64,000 bases of DNA from Xanthomonas vesicatoria ATCC 35937 (GCF_001908725.1 NZ_CP018725.1:4898001-4962000), one strand, 5' to 3'; positions 56,065 through 64,000 are shown, counted from the stretch's first letter. Notes: generated by a model from the sequence alone, not told the origin. Numbers and translations are program-made.

Positions 56065-56706
56065 TCACATGCCGTGAGGCTTATATTTTTTGCGGACAGG
56101 TAGCCCATGTTCCTGCCTGATGGAGTTTTCGCTCGGTTGCCTGGTCTTTCGATATTCGTATTTTCCGACGCCGACGGCCCTGAGTTCCTCCTTTCCGGCT
56201 TCGGATGTTTCGTCGTAGCGATCTCCACCCTTGTAGGCTCTCGACGTGCCCGCCAATAGATGCTGAGCATGGATAAGCTCGTGTGCAAGAACTACAAACG
56301 ACTCCTCGGGATCCGATCCAAGACGAAGAGGGGAGCCGTTTGAATTCAGTTCGATATGACTCTGCGGGCTCCATTCTATAATGGCATTGCATCCCTTTCC
56401 TTTTCTTGCTCGTTCCTTGGCGAGCTCTAGGTTATCGGCGAAAGTCTCTGGATCATATTTTTCAACTTCGCTCGCGCTAAGTACGGCTCTGGTATTGGGC
56501 TGCGCTTCAGCGCCGATCTCCGCTATGGTCACTTTTCGATTCTTGCGAGCGCTGATAGCGCTCAAGCCTTGAAGAAGAGCGCTGCCTGAGCTGCCGGCCG
56601 CAATCTTCTCAAGCGCTGATTCAACTTGGTTCTTGTATGGCTCTTCTCGAGCGCTTGTCTGAGTGGAAATATAGATTCCTGGAAAGTTCGTTTGACTGAT
56701 TGGCAT
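56065..56706 (-). CDS. xopG: Type III effector of the XopG/HopH1 family (M91-type metallopeptidase)
   Basis: From MPISQTNFPGIYIS the protein has 213 residues. The zinc-binding HEXXH motif is H142-E143-L-I-H146 in VLAHELIHAQHLL. Other family features are RKNRKVTI, GCNAIIEWSP, NSNGSPLRLG, GGDRYDETS, EELRAVG and SENSIRQEHGLP. HopH1, XopG and NleD-type enzymes are injected into host cells as peptidases. The open frame extends to 56814, but the predicted HrpX-type promoter lies at 56749-56809, inside that extension, so I use the downstream ATG. No Shine-Dalgarno is obvious. It lies between degenerate repeats R1 and R2. Confidence 0.88.
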   Translation of the reverse strand: MPISQTNFPGIYISTQTSAREEPYKNQVESALEKIAAGSSGSALLQGLSAISARKNRKVTIAEIGAEAQPNTRAVLSASEVEKYDPETFADNLELAKERARKGKGCNAIIEWSPQSHIELNSNGSPLRLGSDPEESFVVLAHELIHAQHLLAGTSRAYKGGDRYDETSEAGKEELRAVGVGKYEYRKTRQPSENSIRQEHGLPVRKKYKPHGM

Positions 56707-56748
56707 GTGAGTATGTGTCGTCGAAGTGTCTGTAGGAGTTGCACTTGA

Positions 56749-56809
56749 ATGGTAACGGTGAGGAGGCTGACATGTCGCCGGCATGTGAAATCCTGTCATC
56801 AATGGCGAA
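56749..56809 (-). promoter_or_regulatory. PIP box and -10 element of xopG
   Basis: On the minus strand TTCGC (56809-56805), exactly 15 bases, then TTCAC (56789-56785) form a plant-inducible-promoter box with one mismatch to TTCGB-N15-TTCGB. Exactly 30 bases later is TACCAT (56754-56749), fitting the YANNNT -10 expected 30-32 bases after a PIP box. Transcription would start near 56742, 36 bases before the chosen ATG. This predicts HrpG/HrpX control. Confidence 0.75.
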
Positions 56810-56884
56810 TGCATGTTCCATTTCGGGCTCTGTGGATTGAGTTGTCGCAGAGCAGTTCAACCTCCGCGACGCGGTTGAATTAAT

Positions 56885-57070
56885 CAGATTTATATTCAAA
56901 GCAGCGATATGTGTGCCTCGGAACTTTCTGGCATCCAATGGGGCGCGATACCGATGGCGCGACGAATGCTAAGAGCGCAATCTGACCTTGCCGGACGTGG
57001 GACCCAATGGTCGCTCACCCTACGGGGCGCTTGAGCAGCGCCATCTCGGCACGTGAAGGGGGCTAGCTGC
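56885..57070 (+). repeat. Degenerate direct repeat, copy R2
   Basis: Counterpart of 53860-54050. Just before it, TTCAACC (56856-56862) and GGTTGAA (56873-56879) form an inverted repeat around TCCGCGACGC. R2 lies directly upstream of the small gene at 57127, so R1 may be the leftover upstream part of a duplicated copy of that gene. Confidence 0.75.
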
Positions 57071-57126
57071 CCTGCGTTGGCCGCGGCGTCTCAAGCGGTG
57101 CGACCGCACTGCCGATACTCAGCCCC

Positions 57127-57351
57127 ATGGACAGAGCCGAGCTTCGCCGTCACCTCGAACGCCTGGATGCTGCGGTGCCCGCCCTGCGGGCCTCAAGTCC
57201 TGATCGCTGTCATTTTTGGCAAGCCTTTGCCAACATGGCTGCTGCCATCGAGAGCAAGGCGATGACGAGCGAGGACGCGCAGTTCGTCGGCCGTCGGGCC
57301 CAGGAAATCTTGTCGTGGCACGGGCTGGAAAACATAGACGAACACGTCTGA
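57127..57351 (+). CDS. Small hypothetical protein, 74 residues
   Basis: A compact helical protein beginning MDRAELRRHLERLDAAV with HFWQAFANMAAAIE in the middle and RRAQEILSWHGLENIDEHV at the end. A second, truncated relative is at 55727-55792, which shows the family is duplicated here and supports it being a real gene. Function unknown. Confidence 0.65.
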   Translation: MDRAELRRHLERLDAAVPALRASSPDRCHFWQAFANMAAAIESKAMTSEDAQFVGRRAQEILSWHGLENIDEHV

Positions 57352-57750
57352 GCCCATTGATGCCGACCAGTCTATCCCGACGCCTGCGTGCTTCTCCTGC
57401 GCAGCGATGCGTGCGTAAGGCAAGCACAGGTCCGCAGAAGCCCATCACTGGCTGCAAAGCCCAGTCATCGCCTGCTTCTATTAGTTGACCCCGCCCATCC
57501 GAATGCTGTTTGGCTCGTAGGCCTTTTAGGGCATGCATGGTGCTGTCTCCACCAACGCTGGGCCTCTTGAAGGGAATCCTAGCTTCGCTGCCCCTATCCG
57601 CAAGGACAGGCCTCCTTCTCGACGCTGGCGCTTTGTTGCGGCCCTTCGCTGTGCGCCGCTTGCGCGGTGCTCGCTCTCGGGTGCGGTAGGGCCGGACGCT
57701 TCGCCTGTCGGTTCCCACGAGGCGCACAACGCGCTGGTGGAGAAGAACCG
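57352..57750. other. Intergenic stretch, nothing recognised
   Basis: About 400 bp before the RadC-like gene. Frames on both strands read as low-quality Arg/Pro/Ser-rich sequence with no start signals. No repeat or RNA seen. Confidence 0.4.
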
Positions 57751-58230
57751 ATGAAGCGCACCCAAGACCTGAAGGCTCAATACCAACTCCAGATGGACGA
57801 GGAGGGGATTCTCCTCGCGGCAGCGAATATCCTGGAGCAGCGCCTTCAACGCCAAGGCCGCATCCACAGCCCCGACCAAGCCGGCGATTACTTGGTTGCC
57901 CGCTGCGCACATCTGAGTCACGAAGTCTTCGGGGTCGTCTTCCTGGACAATCAGCACCTCATCATTTCTACCGAGCACTTGTTCTCAGGCACCATCGACG
58001 GCTGCGAAGTCCATCCTCGGGTCGTCGCCAAGCTTGCCCTGGAGCTCAACGCGGTCGCTGTCATCCTCTTCCACAACCATCCGAGCGGGAACCCGGAGCC
58101 CAGCCAAGCTGACCGCCAAGTCACCAAGCGCCTGCAGGAAGCATTGGGCCTCCTGGACATTCGGGTCATTGACCACTTGGTTATCGGCGGCCGGCAGCAC
58201 GTCAGCCTGGCGGCAAGGGGGTGGGCATAG
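57751..58230 (+). CDS. RadC-like JAB/MPN domain protein
   Basis: From MKRTQDLKAQYQLQMDEEG the protein has 159 residues. The JAMM metal motif is intact: E in FSGTIDGCEVHPR context and HNHPSGNPEPSQAD with the trailing Asp. It lacks the N-terminal helix-hairpin-helix of chromosomal RadC, like the short mobile-element versions next to anti-restriction or conjugation genes. A GGAGAAG Shine-Dalgarno precedes the ATG. Biochemical role is unsettled for the family. Confidence 0.9.
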   Translation: MKRTQDLKAQYQLQMDEEGILLAAANILEQRLQRQGRIHSPDQAGDYLVARCAHLSHEVFGVVFLDNQHLIISTEHLFSGTIDGCEVHPRVVAKLALELNAVAVILFHNHPSGNPEPSQADRQVTKRLQEALGLLDIRVIDHLVIGGRQHVSLAARGWA

Positions 58231-58300
58231 CCCACCCCTTCACCTGTGCGGTCTGCCGAAGCTAGACTGCTGCGGCAGATGCACTTCCAAGGAGCAGGAA

Positions 58301-58501
58301 ATGAAAGCGTTTCGCGTGCGTGGGATTGTCTGGCAGACCGGCGGCAAGCTTCCAGCATTGCCGGGGGAAGCCACGGTCGAATGCGAGAGCGAAGAGGGTA
58401 TCGCTGATGCGCTCAGTGATACATACGGCTGGGTGGTGAGCGACTTCGTCGCTGTAGAAGAGTTCGACATCAGCGGCGCTGATAGATCTGGAGAGTTCTG
58501 A
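58301..58501 (+). CDS. Small hypothetical protein, 66 residues
   Basis: GGAGCAGGAA precedes the ATG for MKAFRVRGIVWQTGGKLPALP. The acidic remainder includes ATVECESEEGIADALSDTYGW and VEEFDISG, a beta-alpha-beta-like pattern. It follows radC by 70 bp on the same strand. No family recognised. Confidence 0.65.
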   Translation: MKAFRVRGIVWQTGGKLPALPGEATVECESEEGIADALSDTYGWVVSDFVAVEEFDISGADRSGEF

Positions 58502-58546
58502 CACGGTCGAGTGATCAAAGCACAGACGAAAAAGTCTATAGTCCAG

Positions 58547-58789
58547 TCAGTTCAACAATGTGGCGGATGACCCAGAATCTTGAAGCTCCAATGCTAAGAT
58601 ATGCTCGTTGTGCGCTTCTTTGCTTCTTAGTAGGCAGCCACCCAAGATATGCTCATCGCCCATGTGCCCATACTGCCAAGCGAGTTCTGTGGATAAGAAT
58701 AGGCAGGTCAGTGGCTGCAGTTGTTCATCGCCCAAATTTTCGATGCGGCGAAAAAGCCCATCATGGTTGAACACCTCTAACCAATACAT
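58547..58789 (-). CDS. Possible small protein, 80 residues
   Basis: A minus-strand frame from MYWLEVFNHDGLFRRIENLG with LTCLFLSTELAWQYGHMGDEHILGG following reads like a globular protein and is divergent from the gene at 58846. Start choice is uncertain; an in-frame ATG at 58873 would overlap the neighbour. The opposite-strand frames here look worse. No homology recognised. Confidence 0.45.
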   Translation of the reverse strand: MYWLEVFNHDGLFRRIENLGDEQLQPLTCLFLSTELAWQYGHMGDEHILGGCLLRSKEAHNEHILALELQDSGSSATLLN

Positions 58790-58845
58790 TTGCGATCTAC
58801 AGCAGCGAAGGCTCCACTTGATACAGTAAAAAAAAGGAAAGTCAA

Positions 58846-59235
58846 GTGCCTGATTACAAGAGATTTCTGACATTTGAGACTATTGGCGGGAAGCGGGGCA
58901 TCCTTTTGCAGTGCAATAAATCCGAGGCTGTTTCTCAGTTTTTTCGTCTGCGTCCTAAGGGAAACAAAACCTCCGTTAGTGGTAACGTGACGGTGTGGCA
59001 CCCAAGGGCGGTTGATGAGAAAGGGAAGCCGAAAAATATTCACTTCATCATTGAAGATGATGGTGTCTACGAGGTTACGAACCAACGCACCCTCGCGGGA
59101 TTTTATCTTTTCCAAAAGACACCTAATGGCCGCATGATTTATTTTGCGATCAGCACTCAGGAGAAGGACTTACTTCTCGCGGCTCCTGAAGAAGCGGATT
59201 TAGAGCGGGTGCTTAGAAATTTAAGGCAGCAGTAA
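58846..59235 (+). CDS. Hypothetical protein, 129 residues
   Basis: A GTG start with AAAGGAAAG upstream gives MPDYKRFLTFETIGGKRGIL at the N-terminus. The protein looks beta-rich with basic patches (RLRPKGNKTSVSGNVTVWHP), then GVYEVTNQRTLAGFYLFQ and an acidic C-terminal helix EEADLERVLRNL. The DNA is AT-richer than the core. No family recognised. Confidence 0.62.
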   Translation: MPDYKRFLTFETIGGKRGILLQCNKSEAVSQFFRLRPKGNKTSVSGNVTVWHPRAVDEKGKPKNIHFIIEDDGVYEVTNQRTLAGFYLFQKTPNGRMIYFAISTQEKDLLLAAPEEADLERVLRNLRQQ

Positions 59236-59285
59236 CCAATAGCCTACTATTTTTGGTGAAGCGTTTCCGTTAAGCATAGTGCAGG

Positions 59286-59964
59286 GTGTTTAAAGGTCTA
59301 GTCGTTCTGCTGTTGGTTTTTGCTTCGGTTCCTGGCGTGGCAGCAGAGCTGGTCGGCCGCGCAACCGTTACAGACGGAGACACCCTCACCGTGGCGAAGC
59401 AGCGCATCCGCCTGTGGGGCATTGATGCCCCGGAAGCACCCAGCAATACAACACCAAGGACGGACGCTCCTGGCCTTGTGGTCGGCGGTCCGCCGCCGCG
59501 CTGGACAGCTACGTGTTGGACAAGACCGTTCGCTGCCATCCTAAAGACACGGACCGCTATGGCAGGTGGTCGCGGAGTGCTTTGTCCAAGAGCAATCCGT
59601 TAACCGTTGGATGGTGCGTTCCGGTTGGGCAGTGGCCTATCGCGAATACGCCACGGCATTCATCGCAGACGAAGCCAATGCGCGCCAGCAGCGGCGTAAC
59701 CTCTGGCAAGGGTCTTTCCAGATGCCCGAGGACTACCGCCGCAGCAAGCGCCAGCAGGCGGCACGCCAGATTCCAGTGGCTGCGCCACCTATGCCGGGTG
59801 GATGCCGCATCAAGGGCAACATCTCTCGCCAAGGCAAGAAAATCTACCATGTTCCTGGGCAGCGGGACTACGAGCGCACCAGCACCGATTTGAGCCGCGG
59901 CGAGCGCATGTTCTGCAGCCCTGAGGAGGCCATGCGGGCAGGGTGGCAGCCGGCAAAGCGCTGA
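59286..59964 (+). pseudogene. Secreted thermonuclease-like nuclease, two frameshifts
   Basis: The first frame has a signal peptide (about 1-20) and the SNase motif VTDGDTLTV...RIRLWGIDAPEA. Homology then moves frame to YNTKDGRSWPCGRRSAAALD and KDTDRYGR, and again to VAECFVQEQSVNRWMVRSGWA. The end, CRIKGNISRQGKKIYHVPG and ERMFCSPEEAMRAGWQ, is a typical C-terminal domain of these nucleases. One missing base near 59443 and one missing G near 59564 (AGGTGG where AGGGTGG is expected) explain both. Otherwise the protein is full length. Confidence 0.82.
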
Positions 59965-60108
59965 GGCCTTTGGGCACAGCATAGGCGGTGACGGGAGGTC
60001 AGGGTCCTTGCCCCCTTTGTCTGCCCAAACAGCTACCGGTAGCGCTGGACTCCGCTCATAGTGTTCAATGGATGTAAGCCTATGGACGGGGTTCAACGCG
60101 TGGAAACG

Positions 60109-60741
60109 ATGATGACCAATGAACCAAAAGAGGGTGAATTCTTCCAGTTGCGGCCAGATGCTCGTCGAGGCGGAAAAGGCCATGGCGTGGTCTTCGAAAA
60201 CCGGGAAGCATTGCTGACTCCTCCGCGACTGATTCTGAAGCCGAAACAGGGTGGTTTTCCAACATTGCGAGAAACGCCGCGTCTGGTCTACATCCCGAGC
60301 GAGGGATCCCTGCCCGAAGATTTGGAAGGCGGGTTCAGCGGCTACTGGCTGGTCTCTGATCGTCTGCGGCAGGTCATGGAGCACGTAGACCCGTCCGCAT
60401 TCGTTTTTGCGGACACGGACTACAGATTGCCGGACGGGTCCAGGGGGCCGCGCGTTTTCCTCTGTGATGTGGTGCGCACTGTAGATGCCCTGGACGAAGA
60501 CGCTTCAGAGCTGACCATTGAGATCAGCGACGATTACGAAGATGGCAAGTATTACGACATGGCTGGCGGCACACGGCTGGCTTTTAAGCGTGACGTTCTC
60601 GCTGGGGCACACGTCTTTAGGCTTCCCTTTCATGGCGGCGTCTTCTGCGACCGTGTGTTCAAGGACGCAGTAGAAGCAGCAGGTATTGGCACCCAGGGCC
60701 AGTCGGATGGGCTGTGGTTCTACGACGTGGTGAATCGCTAA
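60109..60741 (+). CDS. Imm11 (DUF1629)-family protein, possible immunity protein
   Basis: A 210-residue reading from MMTNEPKEGEFFQLRPDAR; upstream starts at 60061 (GTG) and 60082 are possible. Family-like features are GYWLVSDRLRQVMEHVDPSAF, LPDGSRGPRVFLCDVVRTVDALDE, GGTRLAFKRDVLAGAHVFRL and FCDRVFKDAVEAAGI. Imm11-type proteins often sit beside secreted polymorphic toxins. A very large frame starts 36 bp downstream on the same strand, which makes a toxin-immunity pairing plausible but unproven. Confidence 0.75.
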   Translation: MMTNEPKEGEFFQLRPDARRGGKGHGVVFENREALLTPPRLILKPKQGGFPTLRETPRLVYIPSEGSLPEDLEGGFSGYWLVSDRLRQVMEHVDPSAFVFADTDYRLPDGSRGPRVFLCDVVRTVDALDEDASELTIEISDDYEDGKYYDMAGGTRLAFKRDVLAGAHVFRLPFHGGVFCDRVFKDAVEAAGIGTQGQSDGLWFYDVVNR

Positions 60742-60777
60742 CTGCTTGACCGAGGCAACAGGGAGGGAGCCGGATTC

Positions 60778-63700
60778 ATGTCGAACTACCGAACGCATTT
60801 TCAAGATCACCACAACATCGAACAGCAGACGCTGAAAAACAGCGAGCTGCTAGACCTCCTCCAGCGAGCGGGAAAGTTCGATATTCATGCGCCTGAGAAC
60901 CGCCTGATGCTGCCGGCGGACCCACAGTTCGCGCGCGCCATGGACATCACCCCGCACAGTGGTGGCCCGCTGGGCGCGTATCAAAACGGCATGCTGGAAA
61001 GGTTGGACAAGATCCAACAGGGCAGCTTTGGCCAAGCCGCAATGGAAGGCGATCCAGCGGCGATGGACCGGGTAGTCAAGCAAATCGAACAGTTGCGCGA
61101 CACCGTGAAGGTGGGCCTCATCAATGGTGATTTGAACACCAACACGCCTGTCGGCATGACCCCTGCGCAGACCAACGGAAGGGTTCAAGAGTTTTTCCGC
61201 GATATGCCCGCTTATCAGCGTTCCCACGCCCAGCAAATCGAGACGCTGAAGGGATTCAAGGATATTGACCACGCCTGGGGAGCAGTTGCGAACTCGGAAG
61301 GACGCATTGTCACCGCGCTCAACCAGATCCAAGTCAGCGACCGCGGCATTGCGCGGGGTGGCGACAACGTGCTCCACCGCAACGGACTGTCATTGGCCAT
61401 TTCCAATGCCCATCACGATGGGCGCGTGGTCCTGTCCGAGCAGGGCATCCTCAAGGTTGAGCAAACCCTGGGAGAGGAAGCCGCACAAAACCTCCGTGTG
61501 CCGCGCGGGCAGCGCGGTGACGTTGCCATGCAGCTGTTGATGGGCGAGGCCTCAGCTCGGGGCCTGACCCGTGCAGGCGGGCTTCTGACCACCGGCACGG
61601 ATGCGGTCATGACCGCGCGCACGGCGTCCGCGCTAATGGAACAGGGCAACACCACAGCGGCGCAGTCAGAGGTTCAGCACGCCATCGCGCGCAACGCGGG
61701 CGGCTGGGCTGGTGGTGCGTCCACGGCAGTGGCGCTGGGCAGCAGCGGTGGCTTTGTGCCCGCAGCGCTGGTGGTCGGCGACGCGGTCCTGATGAGCAAG
61801 GCGTTCGACAAAGGCGCCGACTTGCTGGAAAACCGCGCCATCTACCACCAAACCGACAAGGCTGGCGTGGAGTGGCAGTTCAATGGTCGCAACTGGCAGC
61901 GCGAAGCTTCCATCGACCTCGCCCAGGATGGCCGGCGCACGAGCGGCGAGCAGCCCGTGGTTGCGAGCTACGAAAAATCCCAGGAACTCGGTGCCATGGC
62001 CAACGCCAAGGCAGTGGAGCTGGCGCTGGGCAAGGCTCCAACACCGCAGGACCCGCTCAACCTCCCTGCAAGAGCCAGCGACCAGTTTGGACTAGACAAC
62101 CAGAACTGGCATCGCAATCCCGAGAGCCAGGCATGGGAACGCCAAGTTAAAACCGCCGTGGCCGGTGCCAACGACCGGGGCAGCTACGAGCACCAGACCG
62201 CCTCCCCGGAACGGGCACAGCAACTCAACCAAGAAGCCCTGGGCCGCATCGAAAGCAACATCGCCACCGGGCGCGAAGCCATCGCCGCAGCTTACGTGGA
62301 AAACCATGCCGCGCAACGTGCCCAGGCTTACGGTGTCGAAGTGCCTGCGGCCGTGCAAGCCGCCCAGGCCAAGCCCGGCGCTGTGCTGGGGTCGGACGCT
62401 CAGCTTTACCGGCGGGACGAGTCAGGGCAGTGGGCCGGCAAGGATGGCGTCGCCAGCGGCAATCTGGCGATGGAGCTGGAACTGACCGACCGACTGCGGC
62501 AGCCCTCAATCGAGCGCTCCCAGGAAACCTTGGCGGCGATCCAGGCACTTCCCGCGCCGACGGCTGCGCAGATGGAGCACAACGAACTGCTGCATCGTTA
62601 CCGGGCGGCAAGCATTTATTTAAACGTCAACCCGCAGACCCAACAGGCCGTGGAGCTGGCCGCACAGCGGACCAGGGACGCCAACGGCATCACCGGGCCG
62701 ACCATGCAGCAGCTACAACGCAACGAGTTGGGGCAATACGGGTATGACAGCCCCATCGCGCACCTTCAACGCGGCAGCGATGGGGTCACTCGTGTGGTGG
62801 CCATCACGAGTAGCGAAGACATCCGGCAGGCGTTGAGTGAGGCGCGGGACCACCGACAGGACACGGCAACCGCAACCGCTGCTCGGGCGTCCGAAGCGAC
62901 GGGAGATGGCGACACCTCGACCTCCGATTCTTCCAGTCCGCAGCGAGTGCTCGATCTCCAGGCACGCATGCAGGCTTCTATTGCGGCGCAGGCGCGACAA
63001 GAACGCGAACAGCAAGATCGTGTTGCGCACGAGCAGCACGTCGCGCAAGTGCGCGAGCACCTCCAGCAGGCACAGCCTGAGCACGAAGACAGGTCACAAA
63101 GCGAACAAGCAGTCCAGGCGCAGGCGGTGTTGGAAGGGCAACGCCAAGCAGCGCAGCAACGCGAACAGGAAGAACGCGAGCAACAGGAGCGGCAATCACA
63201 GGCTAGCCAGCAGCGCGAACTGCAGGAGCGTGAGGAAAGGGATGTCGAGCAACGTCAGGCGCAGGAACGCCAGGCCGACAACCAACAGCGGGAGCAAAAA
63301 GACCGCCAGGCTCAAGAAGCAACGCGAACTGAGGTCCAAGAACGCCAGGCTCAGCAAGCACAGCAGCAAGCCCCCAGCCAGCACGCCTCGCAGCAACCGG
63401 ACGCTCAGCTGCACGCTCCAGATGCGGCGCTGTCTCAACAAACGCCACGGCCCGAGTTGCCGCAGAAAGACGCGGGTCAGCAGTTTGAAGTCCAGAACCA
63501 ACAGACAGGCGAACAGCTGGCTCACAACCCACCTGGCCCACTGAAGCAAACCCCTGGTCCAGGTGATGCGCAGCTGCGTCAAGCACAAGAAGCGGAGCGC
63601 GCGTTCGAACCGCAATCGTTGCAAAGCCGCGACACCGCGCGCATCCAGGTGCCTCCCTCCGAGGACCGGGAATCGGGCAACCCACCTTTGCAAAGCGCGC

Positions 63701-64000
63701 AGGCCGATGCGGTGACCCCGGCGCTGTATCGCCAGGTGCAAACGCAGCAGGCGGAGATGGAGCAAACGCCGATCCGCCACCAAGACGCGGCACGTGAGCA
63801 AGAGACAGAGCCGGTTCGCGTCATGGCCCCAACAACGCCTGCGACAGCAGACCCATTGATGGCACCACAGGCCAGGGCGCTTTCAACTCCTGAGCAAGAG
63901 ACCAAGGCAGAGCAGCTCCGTCCTCCAGACACCTTGATCGCTGCTCATGGTGCGCCGTTGCTGCCACCTCAACACCTCGCGCAAGCACACGAGCAGTCCC
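60778..64000 (+). CDS. Very large Gln-rich protein, candidate secreted effector/toxin, 3' end outside window
   Basis: An ATG with AGGGAGGGAG upstream opens a frame with no stop to the window edge, at least 1074 residues. Residues 1-300 are soluble-looking (DITPHSGGPLGAYQNGM; AWGAVANSEGRIVTALNQI). A glycine/alanine-rich hydrophobic stretch lies at about 306-350 (NAGGWAGGASTAVALGSSGG). Then comes a WQFNGRNWQ segment, a repeated Ala/Gln-rich middle, and YLNVNPQTQQAVELAAQRT near 615. From about 721 onward it is Gln/Glu/Arg-rich, coiled-coil-like, then Pro/Gln-rich. The composition recalls Xanthomonas type IV secretion effectors, but no XVIPCD signature is visible in the part present. No relaxase motif seen. 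Confidence 0.7.
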   Translation, partial: MSNYRTHFQDHHNIEQQTLKNSELLDLLQRAGKFDIHAPENRLMLPADPQFARAMDITPHSGGPLGAYQNGMLERLDKIQQGSFGQAAMEGDPAAMDRVVKQIEQLRDTVKVGLINGDLNTNTPVGMTPAQTNGRVQEFFRDMPAYQRSHAQQIETLKGFKDIDHAWGAVANSEGRIVTALNQIQVSDRGIARGGDNVLHRNGLSLAISNAHHDGRVVLSEQGILKVEQTLGEEAAQNLRVPRGQRGDVAMQLLMGEASARGLTRAGGLLTTGTDAVMTARTASALMEQGNTTAAQSEVQHAIARNAGGWAGGASTAVALGSSGGFVPAALVVGDAVLMSKAFDKGADLLENRAIYHQTDKAGVEWQFNGRNWQREASIDLAQDGRRTSGEQPVVASYEKSQELGAMANAKAVELALGKAPTPQDPLNLPARASDQFGLDNQNWHRNPESQAWERQVKTAVAGANDRGSYEHQTASPERAQQLNQEALGRIESNIATGREAIAAAYVENHAAQRAQAYGVEVPAAVQAAQAKPGAVLGSDAQLYRRDESGQWAGKDGVASGNLAMELELTDRLRQPSIERSQETLAAIQALPAPTAAQMEHNELLHRYRAASIYLNVNPQTQQAVELAAQRTRDANGITGPTMQQLQRNELGQYGYDSPIAHLQRGSDGVTRVVAITSSEDIRQALSEARDHRQDTATATAARASEATGDGDTSTSDSSSPQRVLDLQARMQASIAAQARQEREQQDRVAHEQHVAQVREHLQQAQPEHEDRSQSEQAVQAQAVLEGQRQAAQQREQEEREQQERQSQASQQRELQEREERDVEQRQAQERQADNQQREQKDRQAQEATRTEVQERQAQQAQQQAPSQHASQQPDAQLHAPDAALSQQTPRPELPQKDAGQQFEVQNQQTGEQLAHNPPGPLKQTPGPGDAQLRQAQEAERAFEPQSLQSRDTARIQVPPSEDRESGNPPLQSAQADAVTPALYRQVQTQQAEMEQTPIRHQDAAREQETEPVRVMAPTTPATADPLMAPQARALSTPEQETKAEQLRPPDTLIAAHGAPLLPPQHLAQAHEQS

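Noticed and set aside
56065..56814. xopG starting at the first ATG (249 residues)
   Set aside because: The promoter lies inside that extension and homologues begin near the NFPGIY motif.
57119..57910. 263-codon minus-strand frame
   Set aside because: Opposite-strand reading of the 57127 gene and the start of radC; composition only, no motif.
60850..61377. Minus-strand frames opposite the giant open frame, and others to 64000
   Set aside because: The plus-strand frame is uninterrupted for more than 3.2 kb with a good ribosome-binding site; the minus frames are short shadows.
46085..64000. Right attachment site (copy of tRNA-Ser 3' end)
   Set aside because: No second match to the T-arm/acceptor sequence was found by eye within the window.
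46197..64000. Insertion sequences
   Set aside because: No transposase reading frame or terminal inverted repeats recognised.

Overview
The window is a Xanthomonas chromosome segment (GC-rich, dense, proteobacterial). Evidence for the genus includes the rpsF-rpsR-rplI, smc-zipA-ligA, serC-pheA-aroA gene order, an 833-residue LigA, Gln at GyrA position 83, a five-step hut pathway and a XopG-type effector. The species is not resolved from sequence alone.

Layout. 1-46022 is core chromosome. It holds ribosomal proteins S6, S18 and L9; smc, zipA, an exported HisC-like aminotransferase, ligA and epmA; a triplicated ~345-bp intergenic repeat; mtnA, gyrA and a PQQ glucose dehydrogenase; and a complete histidine utilisation locus. 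In that locus hutI-hutH-hutG-hutU are on the minus strand, hutF-hutC are divergent, and a TGTATATACA palindrome lies between them. Next come a phasin and a PHA-granule-type protein, an FHA protein, msrPQ, serC-pheA-aroA, two TonB-like proteins, serS, and azoR with a divergent LysR regulator.

46023-64000 is accessory DNA starting at tRNA-Ser(TGA). A tyrosine integrase gene sits directly downstream of the tRNA, and a second integrase lies at 52154-53554. The cargo is mostly small, unfamiliar or decayed: a twice-frameshifted GrlR-like gene; a lipoprotein/membrane/secreted trio; an XRE regulator with paired TTCATGAA palindromes; two tandem small-RNA units just upstream of a DUF3800 gene; a xopG/hopH1-like type III effector with a near-canonical PIP box and a -10 at the expected spacing, flanked by degenerate direct repeats; a RadC-like protein; a twice-frameshifted thermonuclease; and an Imm11/DUF1629-type protein followed by a very long open frame (at least 1074 codons) that runs off the window. 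No right attachment site was seen, so the island continues beyond 64000.

Most noteworthy: (1) the duplicated promoter-hairpin-terminator RNA genes at 51044-51290 abutting DUF3800; (2) the xopG promoter, which also fixes its start codon; (3) the Imm11-type gene beside the giant Gln-rich protein; (4) a run of single-base indels, often in homopolymers, confined to island genes.
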